A stretch of 64,000 nucleotides of DNA. Source: Winogradskyella bathintestinalis (lineage in GTDB: Bacteria; Bacteroidota; Bacteroidia; Flavobacteriales; Flavobacteriaceae). This document shows positions 1 through 8,209 of this stretch, one piece after another. The DNA is taken from assembly GCF_030407435.1 (NCBI RefSeq), contig NZ_JASDDK010000003.1, positions 345,456 to 409,455 of the forward strand, read 5' to 3'. Each line of letters opens with the position of its first letter. Position 1 is the stretch's first letter. The position numbers and the translations under genes were made by a program. The notes beneath the pieces are model-generated. The model saw nothing but the letters and a program-made list of their open reading frames with translations. It did no database searches and had not been told where the DNA came from.

Positions 1-56
1 AATTTGCATGGCAAGATAACATACCAAAAGACATTTTGGGTAGAATAAAAATGTAA
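1..56 (+). other. Possible 3' end of a gene cut by the window edge
   Basis: Two plus-strand frames are open from the left edge. One stops at 48 and the other at 56 (ending IPKDILGRIKM). Either could be the tail of a gene that starts before the window, but so short a stretch is weak evidence and I cannot name a family. The rest of 57-117 shows no gene. Confidence 0.2.
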
Positions 57-117
57 CGAATAATCTGTTCTATGATGAAAGAGAATATAGCATCATTAAT
101 TGAAAATCTGGCTTTTA

Positions 118-1227
118 TCAAGACAAAAAAGCCTCACTTTTTCTAATATGGCTTTTTGTGATCGCACTAGTCCCGACGCTTCAGGAGAACCTAGGGGCAT
201 TTCTATCTAAAAAATAGAATGTTCTAACTGTAGAATTCAATTATAAATTGTTTTAATTAACGCGATTTATTGGAAGGTAGAAAGTACTAACATCAAGACA
301 TAAAAAAGCCTAACTATATATTTAGTAAGGCTTTCTGTGATTGCACTAGTCCCGACGCTTCAGGAGAACCTAGGGGCATTTCTATCCAAAAAATAGAATG
401 TTCTAACTTTAGAATTCTATTATTAAATGTTTTAATTAACGCGATTTATAGGAAGGTAGAAAGAACTAACATCACGACACAAAAAAGCCTCACTATATAT
501 TTAGTAAGGCTTTTTGTGATCGCACTAGTCCCGACGCTTCGGGAGAGCTAGGGTCATTCCTATCTAAAAAATAGAATGTTCTAACTTTAGAATTCTATTA
601 TTAAATGTTTTAATTAACGCGATTTATTGGAAGGTAGAAAGTACTAACATCAATACACAAAAAAGCCTCCCTATATATTTAGTAAGGCTTTTTGTGATCG
701 CACTAGTCCCGACGCTTCGGGAGAACCTAGGGGCATTTCTATCTAAAAAATAGAATGTTCTAACTTTAGAATTCTATTATTAAATGTTTTAATTAACGCG
801 ATTTATTAGAAGGTAGAAAGTACTAACATCAATACACAAAAAAGCCTCACTATATATTTAGTAAGGCTTTTTGTGATCGCACTAGTCCCGACGCTTTAGG
901 AGAACCTAGGGGCATTTCTATCCAAAAAATAGAATGTTCTAACTTTAGAATTCTATTATAAAATGTTTTAATTAACGCGATTTGTAGGAAGGTAGAAAGT
1001 ACTAACATCAATACACAAAAAAGCCCAACTATTTCTAGTAGGGCTTTCTGTGATCGTACTAGTCCCGACGCTTCGGGAGAATCTAGGGGCATTTCTATCC
1101 AAAAAATAGAATGTTCTAACTTTAGAATTCTATTATTAAGTGTTTTAATTAACGCGATTTATTGGAAGGTAGAAAGTACTAACATCACGACACAAAAAAG
1201 CCTCACTATTTCTAGTAAGGCTTTTTG
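118..1227 (-). repeat. Six tandem ~178-bp copies of the tRNA-Arg tail, terminator and spacer
   Basis: The anchor GCACTAG (GTACTAG in the sixth copy) recurs at 164, 343, 522, 700, 879 and 1056, and again inside the intact tRNA-Arg gene at 1233, giving periods of 177-179 bp. Read on the minus strand, each unit holds a T-arm remnant, the last 12 nt of the tRNA (CTAGTGCGATCA, with single changes in some copies), a terminator hairpin with GCCT/AGGC arms, and a ~110-bp AT-rich spacer containing another inverted repeat. In every copy the T-loop is replaced by a palindrome close to TCCCGA-AGCG-TCGGGA. The spacer runs unchanged up to the intact tRNA, so the array looks like serial duplication of the gene's 3' end. 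Copies differ by a few substitutions. No protein is likely encoded. Confidence 0.9.
1194..1227 (-). terminator. Terminator of tRNA-Arg
   Basis: Arms 1195-1208 and 1213-1226 form a 14-bp stem with one C-A mismatch and a TTTC loop, ending in five U on the minus strand. It starts directly after the tRNA 3' end. Six more copies of the hairpin follow in the tandem array, so read-through would meet them one after another. Confidence 0.8.
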
Positions 1228-1301
<74 letters not shown>

Positions 1302-1302
1302 A

Positions 1303-1319
1303 TTAGAGTAAAACTCTAA
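1303..1319. other. Small inverted repeat between tRNA-Arg and tRNA-Pro
   Basis: TTAGAGT and ACTCTAA form a perfect 7-bp stem with an AAA loop, two bases from the 5' end of tRNA-Arg. It may be a processing signal in the tRNA precursor. That role is a guess. Confidence 0.3.
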
Positions 1320-1328
1320 AAATTCAAT

Positions 1329-1373
1329 AAAAAAATTAGGTGGCAGTTCCGACACTTCGGTAGAATTGCGACC
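1329..1373 (-). terminator. Hairpin after tRNA-Pro, built like a T-arm with an inserted palindrome
   Basis: On the minus strand GGTCGCA pairs with TGCCACC (6 of 7), enclosing ATTC, then TACCGA-AGTG-TCGGAA, and a T-rich run follows. It would serve as an intrinsic terminator for tRNA-Pro. Its outer 3' arm CTGCCACC matches the 3' T-stem and start of the acceptor strand of tRNA-Pro. The inner palindrome sits where the T-loop would be, as in the tRNA-Arg array. Confidence 0.55.
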
Positions 1374-1382
1374 TTAATAAAG

Positions 1383-1457
1383 TCGGGGTGGCAGGATTCG
1401 AACCTGCGGCCTCCACGTCCCAAACGTGGCGCGATAACCGGGCTACGCTACACCCCG
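1383..1457 (-). tRNA. tRNA-Pro (anticodon TGG)
   Basis: The reverse complement gives acceptor pairs CGGGGTG/CACCCCG, anticodon arm CCACG-TTTGGGA-CGTGG and T-arm GCAGG-TTCGAAT-CCTGC. CCA is not encoded. It is the middle gene of the tRNA operon. The T-rich hairpin immediately downstream may end some of the transcripts before tRNA-Arg. Confidence 0.95.
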
Positions 1458-1507
1458 AATTGATTATCTAAAATTACTTACAGTCGCATACGCTGTAGTA
1501 AAATTTG

Positions 1508-1596
1508 CGGAGAGACAGGGATTCGAACCCTGGGTAAGTGTTTCCACCTACGACGATTTAGCAAACCGCTCCTTTCGGCCACTCAGGCACCTCTCC
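1508..1596 (-). tRNA. tRNA-Ser (anticodon GCT)
   Basis: This is a class II tRNA of 89 nt with a long variable arm. The acceptor stem pairs GGAGAGG with TCTCTCC, the anticodon loop is TTGCTAA, and the T-arm contains GGTTCGAATCC. CCA is not encoded. It is the first gene of the operon and starts 35 nt after a strong -7 element. Confidence 0.95.
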
Positions 1597-1630
1597 AATA
1601 CATAAAAGAACATTCCTTTAAATGCGGATG

Positions 1631-1661
1631 CAAATGTAACGCAACATTTTAAAGAACGCAA
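1631..1661 (-). promoter_or_regulatory. Bacteroidota-type promoter of the tRNA operon
   Basis: The minus strand carries TTG (1661-1659), a 20-bp spacer and TACATTTG (1638-1631). This matches the Bacteroidota sigma-ABfr consensus of TTTG, 19-21 bp and TAnnTTTG. Transcription would start near 1626, about 30 nt before tRNA-Ser. Confidence 0.75.
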
Positions 1662-1810
1662 CAATTTTTTTGAGTTTTTTATAAAAATTATATTACCACA
1701 ATTTAAGTGTATATTTATCAGACATCTATGTGCATCTTAATATGAATTGTATTCAGTTTACCTAAACTCTAAAAACATAAAAATTGCGTTAATCTAACTT
1801 TAATCTTAAA

Positions 1811-2404
1811 ATGTCTTACTATAAAAACGATAGAGCTTTCACCGATTTTGTTCACAAACAATTAGCTGTGCCGTTAATCTATGCATCCTTAGGATGGAGT
1901 GAAGTACAGTTAAGAAAAGATTATGCCAATTATATTGACATGTTAGATGGCATTGATTATGTTTTTAGAAATGGTGATAATGTAATGAGTGTTCAAGAGC
2001 GCTTTAGAGATGAAAAATATAAACAATTTACAGATTTCACTATTCGTTATCGTAGAGATGAAAACAAAAATGAATGCCGACACGAGTCTGAATATTATAA
2101 AATGAAAGCCCATTATTTTACTTATGGTATTTTAGACAGTACAAAAAAAGAGATTTCAAAGTCATCGTCGTTTTTGAAATATGCCATTGTGGATCTTAAA
2201 AAGGTCTATGAAAAATTAGATTCTAAATCCATTTTTATTTCTGATAACCATAAAAATAAATGTGAGATTGTAGATGGCTGTAGAATTGAATGTCCGATTA
2301 AATATAATAGTGATGGGTCCTCTTCATTTTTTCCAATCGATATTTCTTATCTGGTAAAACTATGGGGAAATGATATGATAGTTGACCAACAAGGATTTCT
2401 TTAA
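1811..2404 (+). CDS. Unknown 197-aa protein, possibly PD-(D/E)XK nuclease-like
   Basis: I cannot assign a family with certainty. The protein has no signal peptide or membrane segment. Residues 44-68 (LDGIDYVF, then 11 residues later VQERFR) resemble the core of PD-(D/E)XK nuclease folds: an Asp (D49) at the end of one strand, then Q62-E63-R64 in the next. A cysteine- and charge-rich middle follows. It lies 95 bp upstream of the ligase-associated repair cassette on the same strand, so a DNA-related role is plausible. The ATG start directly follows an AT-rich leader. The nuclease suggestion rests on a short motif only. Confidence 0.6.
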   Translation: MSYYKNDRAFTDFVHKQLAVPLIYASLGWSEVQLRKDYANYIDMLDGIDYVFRNGDNVMSVQERFRDEKYKQFTDFTIRYRRDENKNECRHESEYYKMKAHYFTYGILDSTKKEISKSSSFLKYAIVDLKKVYEKLDSKSIFISDNHKNKCEIVDGCRIECPIKYNSDGSSSFFPIDISYLVKLWGNDMIVDQQGFL

Positions 2405-2499
2405 TTTAAATATCACTTCATATGTGTTAATATTTAACGTTATTTTACTAATAAAATTTACACATAATTGATAGCTTGTTGCAGATTTATAGAACATCT

Positions 2500-3525
2500 A
2501 TGCAACTCATAAAATTCACAAAAAAGGGAATTTATTGTCCACGAGGCAAATTTTATTTAGACCCTTGGTTTCCTGTTGATTATGCCATAATATCTCATGG
2601 ACATGCAGATCATGCACGTTGGGGAATGAAAAGTTATTTATGTCATAACGAATCTAAAGCCATATTACAACATCGTATAGGCGCTGATATTAAAATTGAA
2701 AGTCTAGGTTATGACGATCCAATACTTATCAATGATGTAAAAGTCAGTTTTCATCCTGCGGGCCATGTTATTGGTTCTGCACAAATCCGATTAGAATATA
2801 AGGGTTATGTCGTAGTGTTTTCTGGGGATTATAAAACACAACCTGATTTTATTTCCACACCATTCGAACCTATTAAATGCAACACCTTTATTACCGAAAG
2901 TACTTTTGGATTGCCAATTTATAATTGGAAAAGTGAAAAAGAACTACAAGCCGAATTACACCAATGGGTAGAGACCAACAAAACTAATAATAGAACCTCT
3001 GTCTTTCTTGGCTACTCTTTAGGAAAAGCTCAGCGCTTAATGTCATTGTTAGATGGAATGGATGATGTTTACGTACATTCTGCTATCCATAATTTGAACG
3101 AAGCAATTTCAAATTCAGGTATTCAATTACCAAGAACAACATTATTAGTAAACGACTTCGATAAAAAAGAAATTCAAAATAGAATAATCATAATGCCACC
3201 GGGTTTATTGGGTTCAAAATTATTGAAACGCGTGCCAAATGCTGCAACCGCTATTTGTTCTGGATGGATGCAAATACGAGGTAATCGACGTTGGCAATCT
3301 GTTGATGCTGGCTTCGCCGTTAGCGATCATGCCGATTGGAATGGTCTACTGTCAGCCGTGAAAGCGACTGAGGCAGAGCAAGTATATGTTACACATGGTT
3401 CACAAGCCATTTTTTCTAAATATTTGAATGAGATAGGAATTAAAGCTAATGAATTAAAAACCGATTATGGTGATGAAGCTATGGTAAAAGCGGAAAAGGA
3501 ATCTGAAAATAAAATTGGAGTATGA
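2500..3525 (+). CDS. Ligase-associated DNA exonuclease, metallo-beta-lactamase fold
   Basis: This belongs to the beta-CASP-like metallo-beta-lactamase exonucleases found beside bacterial ATP-dependent ligases. The metal-binding motif HGHADH is at residues 33-38, and a second SDHADW sits near residue 280 in the C-terminal half, followed by VTHGS. The length of 341 aa is normal for the family. I prefer the ATG at 2500, because the protein then begins MQLIKFTKKGIYC close to the conserved N-terminus; a TTG at 2476 would add eight unconserved residues. The stop codon overlaps the ligase start by 4 bp, which suggests translational coupling. Expected role: trimming DNA ends before ligation. Confidence 0.9.
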   Translation: MQLIKFTKKGIYCPRGKFYLDPWFPVDYAIISHGHADHARWGMKSYLCHNESKAILQHRIGADIKIESLGYDDPILINDVKVSFHPAGHVIGSAQIRLEYKGYVVVFSGDYKTQPDFISTPFEPIKCNTFITESTFGLPIYNWKSEKELQAELHQWVETNKTNNRTSVFLGYSLGKAQRLMSLLDGMDDVYVHSAIHNLNEAISNSGIQLPRTTLLVNDFDKKEIQNRIIIMPPGLLGSKLLKRVPNAATAICSGWMQIRGNRRWQSVDAGFAVSDHADWNGLLSAVKATEAEQVYVTHGSQAIFSKYLNEIGIKANELKTDYGDEAMVKAEKESENKIGV

Positions 3526-5111
3526 AACAGTTTTCAGAACTCATAAGTGCCATCGAGATCACCAATAAAACCAATGCGAAAATTGAAGCTTTGGTCAATT
3601 ATTTTAAAGTGGCACCAGATAAGGATAAATTATGGCTTATCGCATTATTTACCGGAAAACGACCTTCAAGACCTGTAAAAACAACTTTGATGAAGCAATG
3701 GTGCATGGAAATTACCGAATTGCCAGAGTGGCTATTTCTCGAAAGTTACAGTACTGTTGGCGATTTAGGAGAGACGATTGCGTTGCTTTTACCTGATCCA
3801 AAAAATCAAATCGATTTGACACTTAGCGCATGGATGTCACAACTCAAAACCTTAAAACCAAAATCAGAAAGCGAAAAAAAGAAATATGTTTTAGAAGCTT
3901 GGAATGGTCTTAAACAACAAGAACGATTAATTTTTAATAAATTGATTGGAGGCAGTTTCAGAATTGGAGTATCAAAAAAGACCTTGGTCAATGCACTTGC
4001 AAAGCTTACTGAAATTGATGCCAATCAACTGATGCATAGTATTATTGGAAATTGGGATATAGATACCATTTCTTTTGACGAACTCATCAACGGTTCACAC
4101 ATTAATTATGATAATTCCAAACCTTATCCTTTTTGCTTAGCCTATGCTTTGGAAAAAGAATTGCCAGAATTAGGTGAACCAAAAGATTGGATAGTTGAGC
4201 AGAAGTGGGATGGTATTAGAGGGCAAATCGTAAAACGAAATAATGAAATTTATATTTGGTCGCGTGGAGAGGAATTAGTCACAGAACAATTTCCTGAATT
4301 AGTAGAAACGATTTCTAAATTTAAATATGATTTTGTTATCGACGGAGAAATCTTGGCCATGAAAGATAATTCCGTTCTTTTATTTAATGATTTGCAAAAA
4401 CGACTTAACCGTAAAAATGTAACCAAAAAATTACTTGATGACGTTCCTGTTGGTTTTTATATTTATGATATTTTAGAATGTAATGATGAAGATATTCGAG
4501 TAAAACCTATGATAGAGAGACGTTCAATTTTAGAAGAACTTTTTCATTCTATTGAACCACAACATAATTTAAAATTATCTTTTCTGGTTGATTTTAATTC
4601 TTGGGACGATTTATACCCAATTCGGGAAAATTCTAGAGCTATAAATAGTGAAGGTTTAATGCTGAAACAAAAGGCCTCACCATACCATACAGGTCGTAAA
4701 AAAGGCGATTGGTGGAAATGGAAGGTAGATCCGCTGACTATAGATGCTGTAATGATTTATGCCCAAAAGGGTAGTGGTCGTCGAAGTTCAAAATATACAG
4801 ATTATACATTTGCTGTTATAAAAGAGGATAAATTAGTTACCGTTGCCAAAGCATATTCAGGATTAACGGATAAAGAGATTACCGAAATATCGCGATGGGT
4901 CAATAAAAATGCGATTGAAAAATTTGGACCGGTAAGAACAGTAAAACCAGAATTAGTTTTCGAAATTGCCTTCGAAGGGATTGCGTTTAGTAAACGACAC
5001 AAATCTGGTGTAGCTTTACGTTTTCCGAGAATAAAACGTTGGCGAAAAGATAAACCAGTAGAAGAAATTGATACCATTGAAAACGTTAAGAAACTAATCA
5101 CAGCACCTTGA
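3522..5111 (+). CDS. ATP-dependent DNA ligase
   Basis: This nucleotidyltransferase seals nicks through an enzyme-AMP intermediate. The nucleotidyl acceptor motif KWDGIR has its lysine at residue 228. Later motifs include VIDGEILA, EGLMLKQ and WWKWK. An alpha-helical N-terminal domain of about 200 residues precedes the catalytic core, and a C-terminal OB-fold follows, as in LigB/LigC-like bacterial enzymes. The 529-aa length is typical. The start overlaps the exonuclease stop by 4 bp, and the last bases overlap the helicase start. Being in this cassette points to DNA repair rather than replication, where NAD-dependent LigA normally serves. Confidence 0.95.
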   Translation: MKQFSELISAIEITNKTNAKIEALVNYFKVAPDKDKLWLIALFTGKRPSRPVKTTLMKQWCMEITELPEWLFLESYSTVGDLGETIALLLPDPKNQIDLTLSAWMSQLKTLKPKSESEKKKYVLEAWNGLKQQERLIFNKLIGGSFRIGVSKKTLVNALAKLTEIDANQLMHSIIGNWDIDTISFDELINGSHINYDNSKPYPFCLAYALEKELPELGEPKDWIVEQKWDGIRGQIVKRNNEIYIWSRGEELVTEQFPELVETISKFKYDFVIDGEILAMKDNSVLLFNDLQKRLNRKNVTKKLLDDVPVGFYIYDILECNDEDIRVKPMIERRSILEELFHSIEPQHNLKLSFLVDFNSWDDLYPIRENSRAINSEGLMLKQKASPYHTGRKKGDWWKWKVDPLTIDAVMIYAQKGSGRRSSKYTDYTFAVIKEDKLVTVAKAYSGLTDKEITEISRWVNKNAIEKFGPVRTVKPELVFEIAFEGIAFSKRHKSGVALRFPRIKRWRKDKPVEEIDTIENVKKLITAP

Positions 5112-7561
5112 GTAAATTCAACGAAAGCATAGGTTTACAAATTGTCGAGAATTGGATGGCAGAAAAAGGTCAAAAACCATTTCCATTCCAAAGTCAGACG
5201 TGGCAACGTTATAGCAATGGTTTTAGCGGCATGGTGGTGGCACCTACAGGTTTTGGTAAAACTTTTTCTGTTTTTTTAGCGGTTGTTATCGATTATCTAA
5301 ATCATCCTGAAAATTATCCAAAAGGCTTAAAATTATTGTGGATAAGTCCACTGCGTTCTTTAGCAAAAGATTTAGCAAAAGCTATGACTGAAGCGGTTGA
5401 TGCTATTGGTTTAGATTGGTCCGTACAAGTACGTAATGGTGATACACCAACTAGTATTAGAAGAAAACAAGAACGCTTAATGCCAGACATATTGTTAACG
5501 ACTCCCGAAACCATGCATCTTATGTTTTCACAGAAGAAAAATAAACGTTTTTTTAAAGGAGTAAAATGTGTTGCTATTGACGAATGGCACGAATTGTTGG
5601 GAAATAAACGAGGTGTTCTTACTGAATTAGCGATTTCACAATTAAGATATTATTCACCGAAACTTCAAATTTGGGGTATTACGGCCACCATTGGTAATCT
5701 CGAAGAGGCAAAAGAAGTGTTATTACCTTATGCAGATTTAAAAATCACGCAAATTAAAGCTAAGGAAAGAAAGAAAATTGATATTGTTTCCGTGCTTCCC
5801 GATGAGATAGAAGTCTTACCGTGGGCTGGCCATTTGGGAGCGAAAATGGTTGATAAAATTTTACCCATTATTGATGCTAACACCACCACGTTAATTTTTA
5901 CCAATACGAGAGGACAATCAGAATTATGGTATCAATTATTATTAAACGCCAATCCAGAATTGGCTGGTGTCATGGCTATTCATCATGGTTCCATCGATAA
6001 AAAATTACGAAACTGGATTGAAGACAGTATTTCTAGTGGGTATTTGAAAGCTGTAGTTTGTACCTCGTCTTTAGATTTAGGAGTCGATTTTAAACCTGTA
6101 GATTGTGTCATTCAAATTGGCTCGGCAAAAGGTATCGCTCGTTTTATGCAGCGTGCTGGCCGAAGTGGACATTCGCCTTATGAACGCTCTAAAATATATT
6201 TTGTGCCCACGCATTCCTTGGAATTGGTAGAGGTTTCCGCTTTAAAAACGGCGGTAAAGGAAAACCAGATTGAATCTCGAGAACCGATGGTTTTAGCCTT
6301 TGATGTGTTAATTCAATTCATGGTCACTTTGGCGGTTGGACAAGGTTTCGATTCCGAAAAATTATTTCAGCGTATCCTAGAGGTTCATGCTTTTCATTAT
6401 ATCACTGAAGACGATTGGCGGTGGTGTTTGCATTTTATTACCAAAGGCGGAAAAACGTTGAGTTCCTACGAAGAGTTTCATAAAGTGCTACAAGATGAAA
6501 ATGGTTTGTATAAAGTTAAGAGCAGACGAATAAGTATGTTGCATCGCATGAATATTGGTGCCATTGTAAGCGAAGCTTCTATGATGGTAAAGTATTTTTC
6601 TGGTGGATATATTGGTATGATTGAAGAATTCTTTATTTCAAAATTAAAACCCGGTGATAGTTTTATTTTGGCTGGACGCATTTTAGAATTGGTGAAAGTC
6701 AAAGATATGACCGCATTAGTACGACGTAGTAAAGCTAAAAAAGCAGTGTCGCCAAGTTGGTTGGGAGGACGATTGCCGTTAACCTCTAACTTAAGTCATT
6801 TTTTAAGATTAAAATTGTCCGATGCTTTGGAGCCAGGACGTTTGGAAAAAGAATTACGATTCTTAAACCCTTTAATGATGCGACAGGAATCACATTCGCA
6901 TATTCCAAAGGCAGATGAGTTTTTAATAGAACTGATAGAAACTAAAGACGGCCACCATTTATTTATGTATCCTTTTGAAGGTCGCTTGGTTCATGAAGTG
7001 TTTTCAGCATTGATGGCTTATCGCATCAGTAAATTAAAACCTTTAACTTTCACCATCGCCATGAATGATTATGGTTTTGAGTTATTAAGCGATCAACCTT
7101 TACCTATTAATGACGATAATATTTCAGCATTATTAAGTAGAGACAATTTAATGGACGATGTTATTGCCAGCATTAACGCCTCGGAAATGGCATCACGAAA
7201 ATTTAGAGATATTGCCGTTATTGCTGGTTTAGTAGTGCAATCGCAACCAGGAAATCGAAAAAATAATAAAAGTTTGCAGTCTTCATCAGGATTGATATTT
7301 AGAGTACTAGAAGATTATGAGCCCGATAATTTATTATTACGACAAGCTTACGCCGAAGTTTTTAATCAACAATTAGAAGAAGTCCGTTTGCAATCAGCCT
7401 TTGAAAGAATTTCGAAAAGTAAAATTATCATTAAACGCGCCAAATCCTTTACACCATTGAGCTTTCCTTTAAAAGTGGATAGTTTGCGTGGCACTATGAC
7501 CAATGAAAATTTGGATAAACGTATTCAGCGCATTAAAGCGCAAGCCTTCAAAATTGATTAA
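5108..7561 (+). CDS. Ligase-associated DEXH-box helicase (Lhr-core type)
   Basis: This superfamily 2 helicase of 817 aa has Walker A APTGFGKT at residues 45-52, a DEWH box, motif III TATIGN, and the helicase C-terminal motifs TSSLDLGVDF and QRAGRSGH. The remaining ~400 residues match the winged-helix and Lhr-core region. Known relatives are 3'-to-5' ATP-dependent translocases. The start is a TTG whose last two bases form the ligase TGA stop (TTGA overlap); an ATG further in would cut the N-terminal helicase motif. The next gene begins at the base after its stop. Confidence 0.93.
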   Translation: MSKFNESIGLQIVENWMAEKGQKPFPFQSQTWQRYSNGFSGMVVAPTGFGKTFSVFLAVVIDYLNHPENYPKGLKLLWISPLRSLAKDLAKAMTEAVDAIGLDWSVQVRNGDTPTSIRRKQERLMPDILLTTPETMHLMFSQKKNKRFFKGVKCVAIDEWHELLGNKRGVLTELAISQLRYYSPKLQIWGITATIGNLEEAKEVLLPYADLKITQIKAKERKKIDIVSVLPDEIEVLPWAGHLGAKMVDKILPIIDANTTTLIFTNTRGQSELWYQLLLNANPELAGVMAIHHGSIDKKLRNWIEDSISSGYLKAVVCTSSLDLGVDFKPVDCVIQIGSAKGIARFMQRAGRSGHSPYERSKIYFVPTHSLELVEVSALKTAVKENQIESREPMVLAFDVLIQFMVTLAVGQGFDSEKLFQRILEVHAFHYITEDDWRWCLHFITKGGKTLSSYEEFHKVLQDENGLYKVKSRRISMLHRMNIGAIVSEASMMVKYFSGGYIGMIEEFFISKLKPGDSFILAGRILELVKVKDMTALVRRSKAKKAVSPSWLGGRLPLTSNLSHFLRLKLSDALEPGRLEKELRFLNPLMMRQESHSHIPKADEFLIELIETKDGHHLFMYPFEGRLVHEVFSALMAYRISKLKPLTFTIAMNDYGFELLSDQPLPINDDNISALLSRDNLMDDVIASINASEMASRKFRDIAVIAGLVVQSQPGNRKNNKSLQSSSGLIFRVLEDYEPDNLLLRQAYAEVFNQQLEEVRLQSAFERISKSKIIIKRAKSFTPLSFPLKVDSLRGTMTNENLDKRIQRIKAQAFKID

Positions 7562-8209
7562 ATGACGCTTATAAAAAAATCCATAGACATAAAAGATGAA
7601 GAATTGATTTTAACTAATCAACGCGCTTTATTTTGGAAACGTGAAAATGTCCTTGTCTTATCTGACATTCATATTGGGAAAACGGCTCATTTTAGAAAAC
7701 ATGGAATTCCTATGCCAGATAATATTCTAGATAATGACTTAGAACGTTTAAAATCACTGATTCTACATTTTGAAGCAAAAAATATCTGGATTGTTGGCGA
7801 TTTATTTCATGCTGAGAACAATGGAAATATGGCTACGTTTAAATCGTGGTTACATCAATTTGAAGATTTAAAAATTACCTTAATTAAAGGTAATCATGAT
7901 AGGCTCTTAAATGAAATCATGGATGATTTTAATATTAAGGTTGAAACAGAACTGAATGTTCCGCCATTCAAATTTATACATGAACCAACAAATGATAATA
8001 ACCAATTATTTACAATAGCTGGTCATATACATCCAGGTGTGATGATTAAGGGAAAGGGAAGGCAAAAATTAAGATTACCTTGTTTTCAGGTATCTGATGA
8101 GCAACTGATTTTACCAGCGTTCAGTGAATTCACGGGTTTAAACACGCGATTAAAACCTGAAAATTGCGTTAATTTTGCATTCACAGAAACCGCTATTTTT
8201 GAATTCTAA
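7562..8209 (+). CDS. pdeM: Ligase-associated metallophosphoesterase/endonuclease PdeM (MPE)
   Basis: This calcineurin-like phosphoesterase of 215 aa has SDIHIGK at residues 34-40, GDLFH near 79, GNHDR near 108 and GHIHPG near 158. These are the metal ligands of the superfamily. The Pseudomonas putida homologue (MPE) from an equivalent repair cluster is a manganese-dependent single-strand DNA endonuclease, so this copy probably nicks DNA for the neighbouring helicase, exonuclease and ligase. The ATG directly follows the helicase stop. The last four bases overlap the convergent methyltransferase gene. Confidence 0.9.
   Translation: MTLIKKSIDIKDEELILTNQRALFWKRENVLVLSDIHIGKTAHFRKHGIPMPDNILDNDLERLKSLILHFEAKNIWIVGDLFHAENNGNMATFKSWLHQFEDLKITLIKGNHDRLLNEIMDDFNIKVETELNVPPFKFIHEPTNDNNQLFTIAGHIHPGVMIKGKGRQKLRLPCFQVSDEQLILPAFSEFTGLNTRLKPENCVNFAFTETAIFEF

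Noticed and set aside
850..1092. An 80-codon minus-strand reading frame with internal repeats (PLGSPxASGLVRSQKAL)
   Set aside because: It lies wholly within the tandem tRNA-tail array, and its repeats are the 178-bp unit read in frame. No promoter or conserved domain supports it.
118..1227. Tandem repeats considered as a CRISPR array
   Set aside because: The units are ~178 bp, spacers are not unique, and each unit contains tRNA tail and terminator sequence. No cas genes are near.
3806..4024. Antisense frame within the ligase gene
   Set aside because: It overlaps a well-supported gene, has no conserved motif and no start signals.
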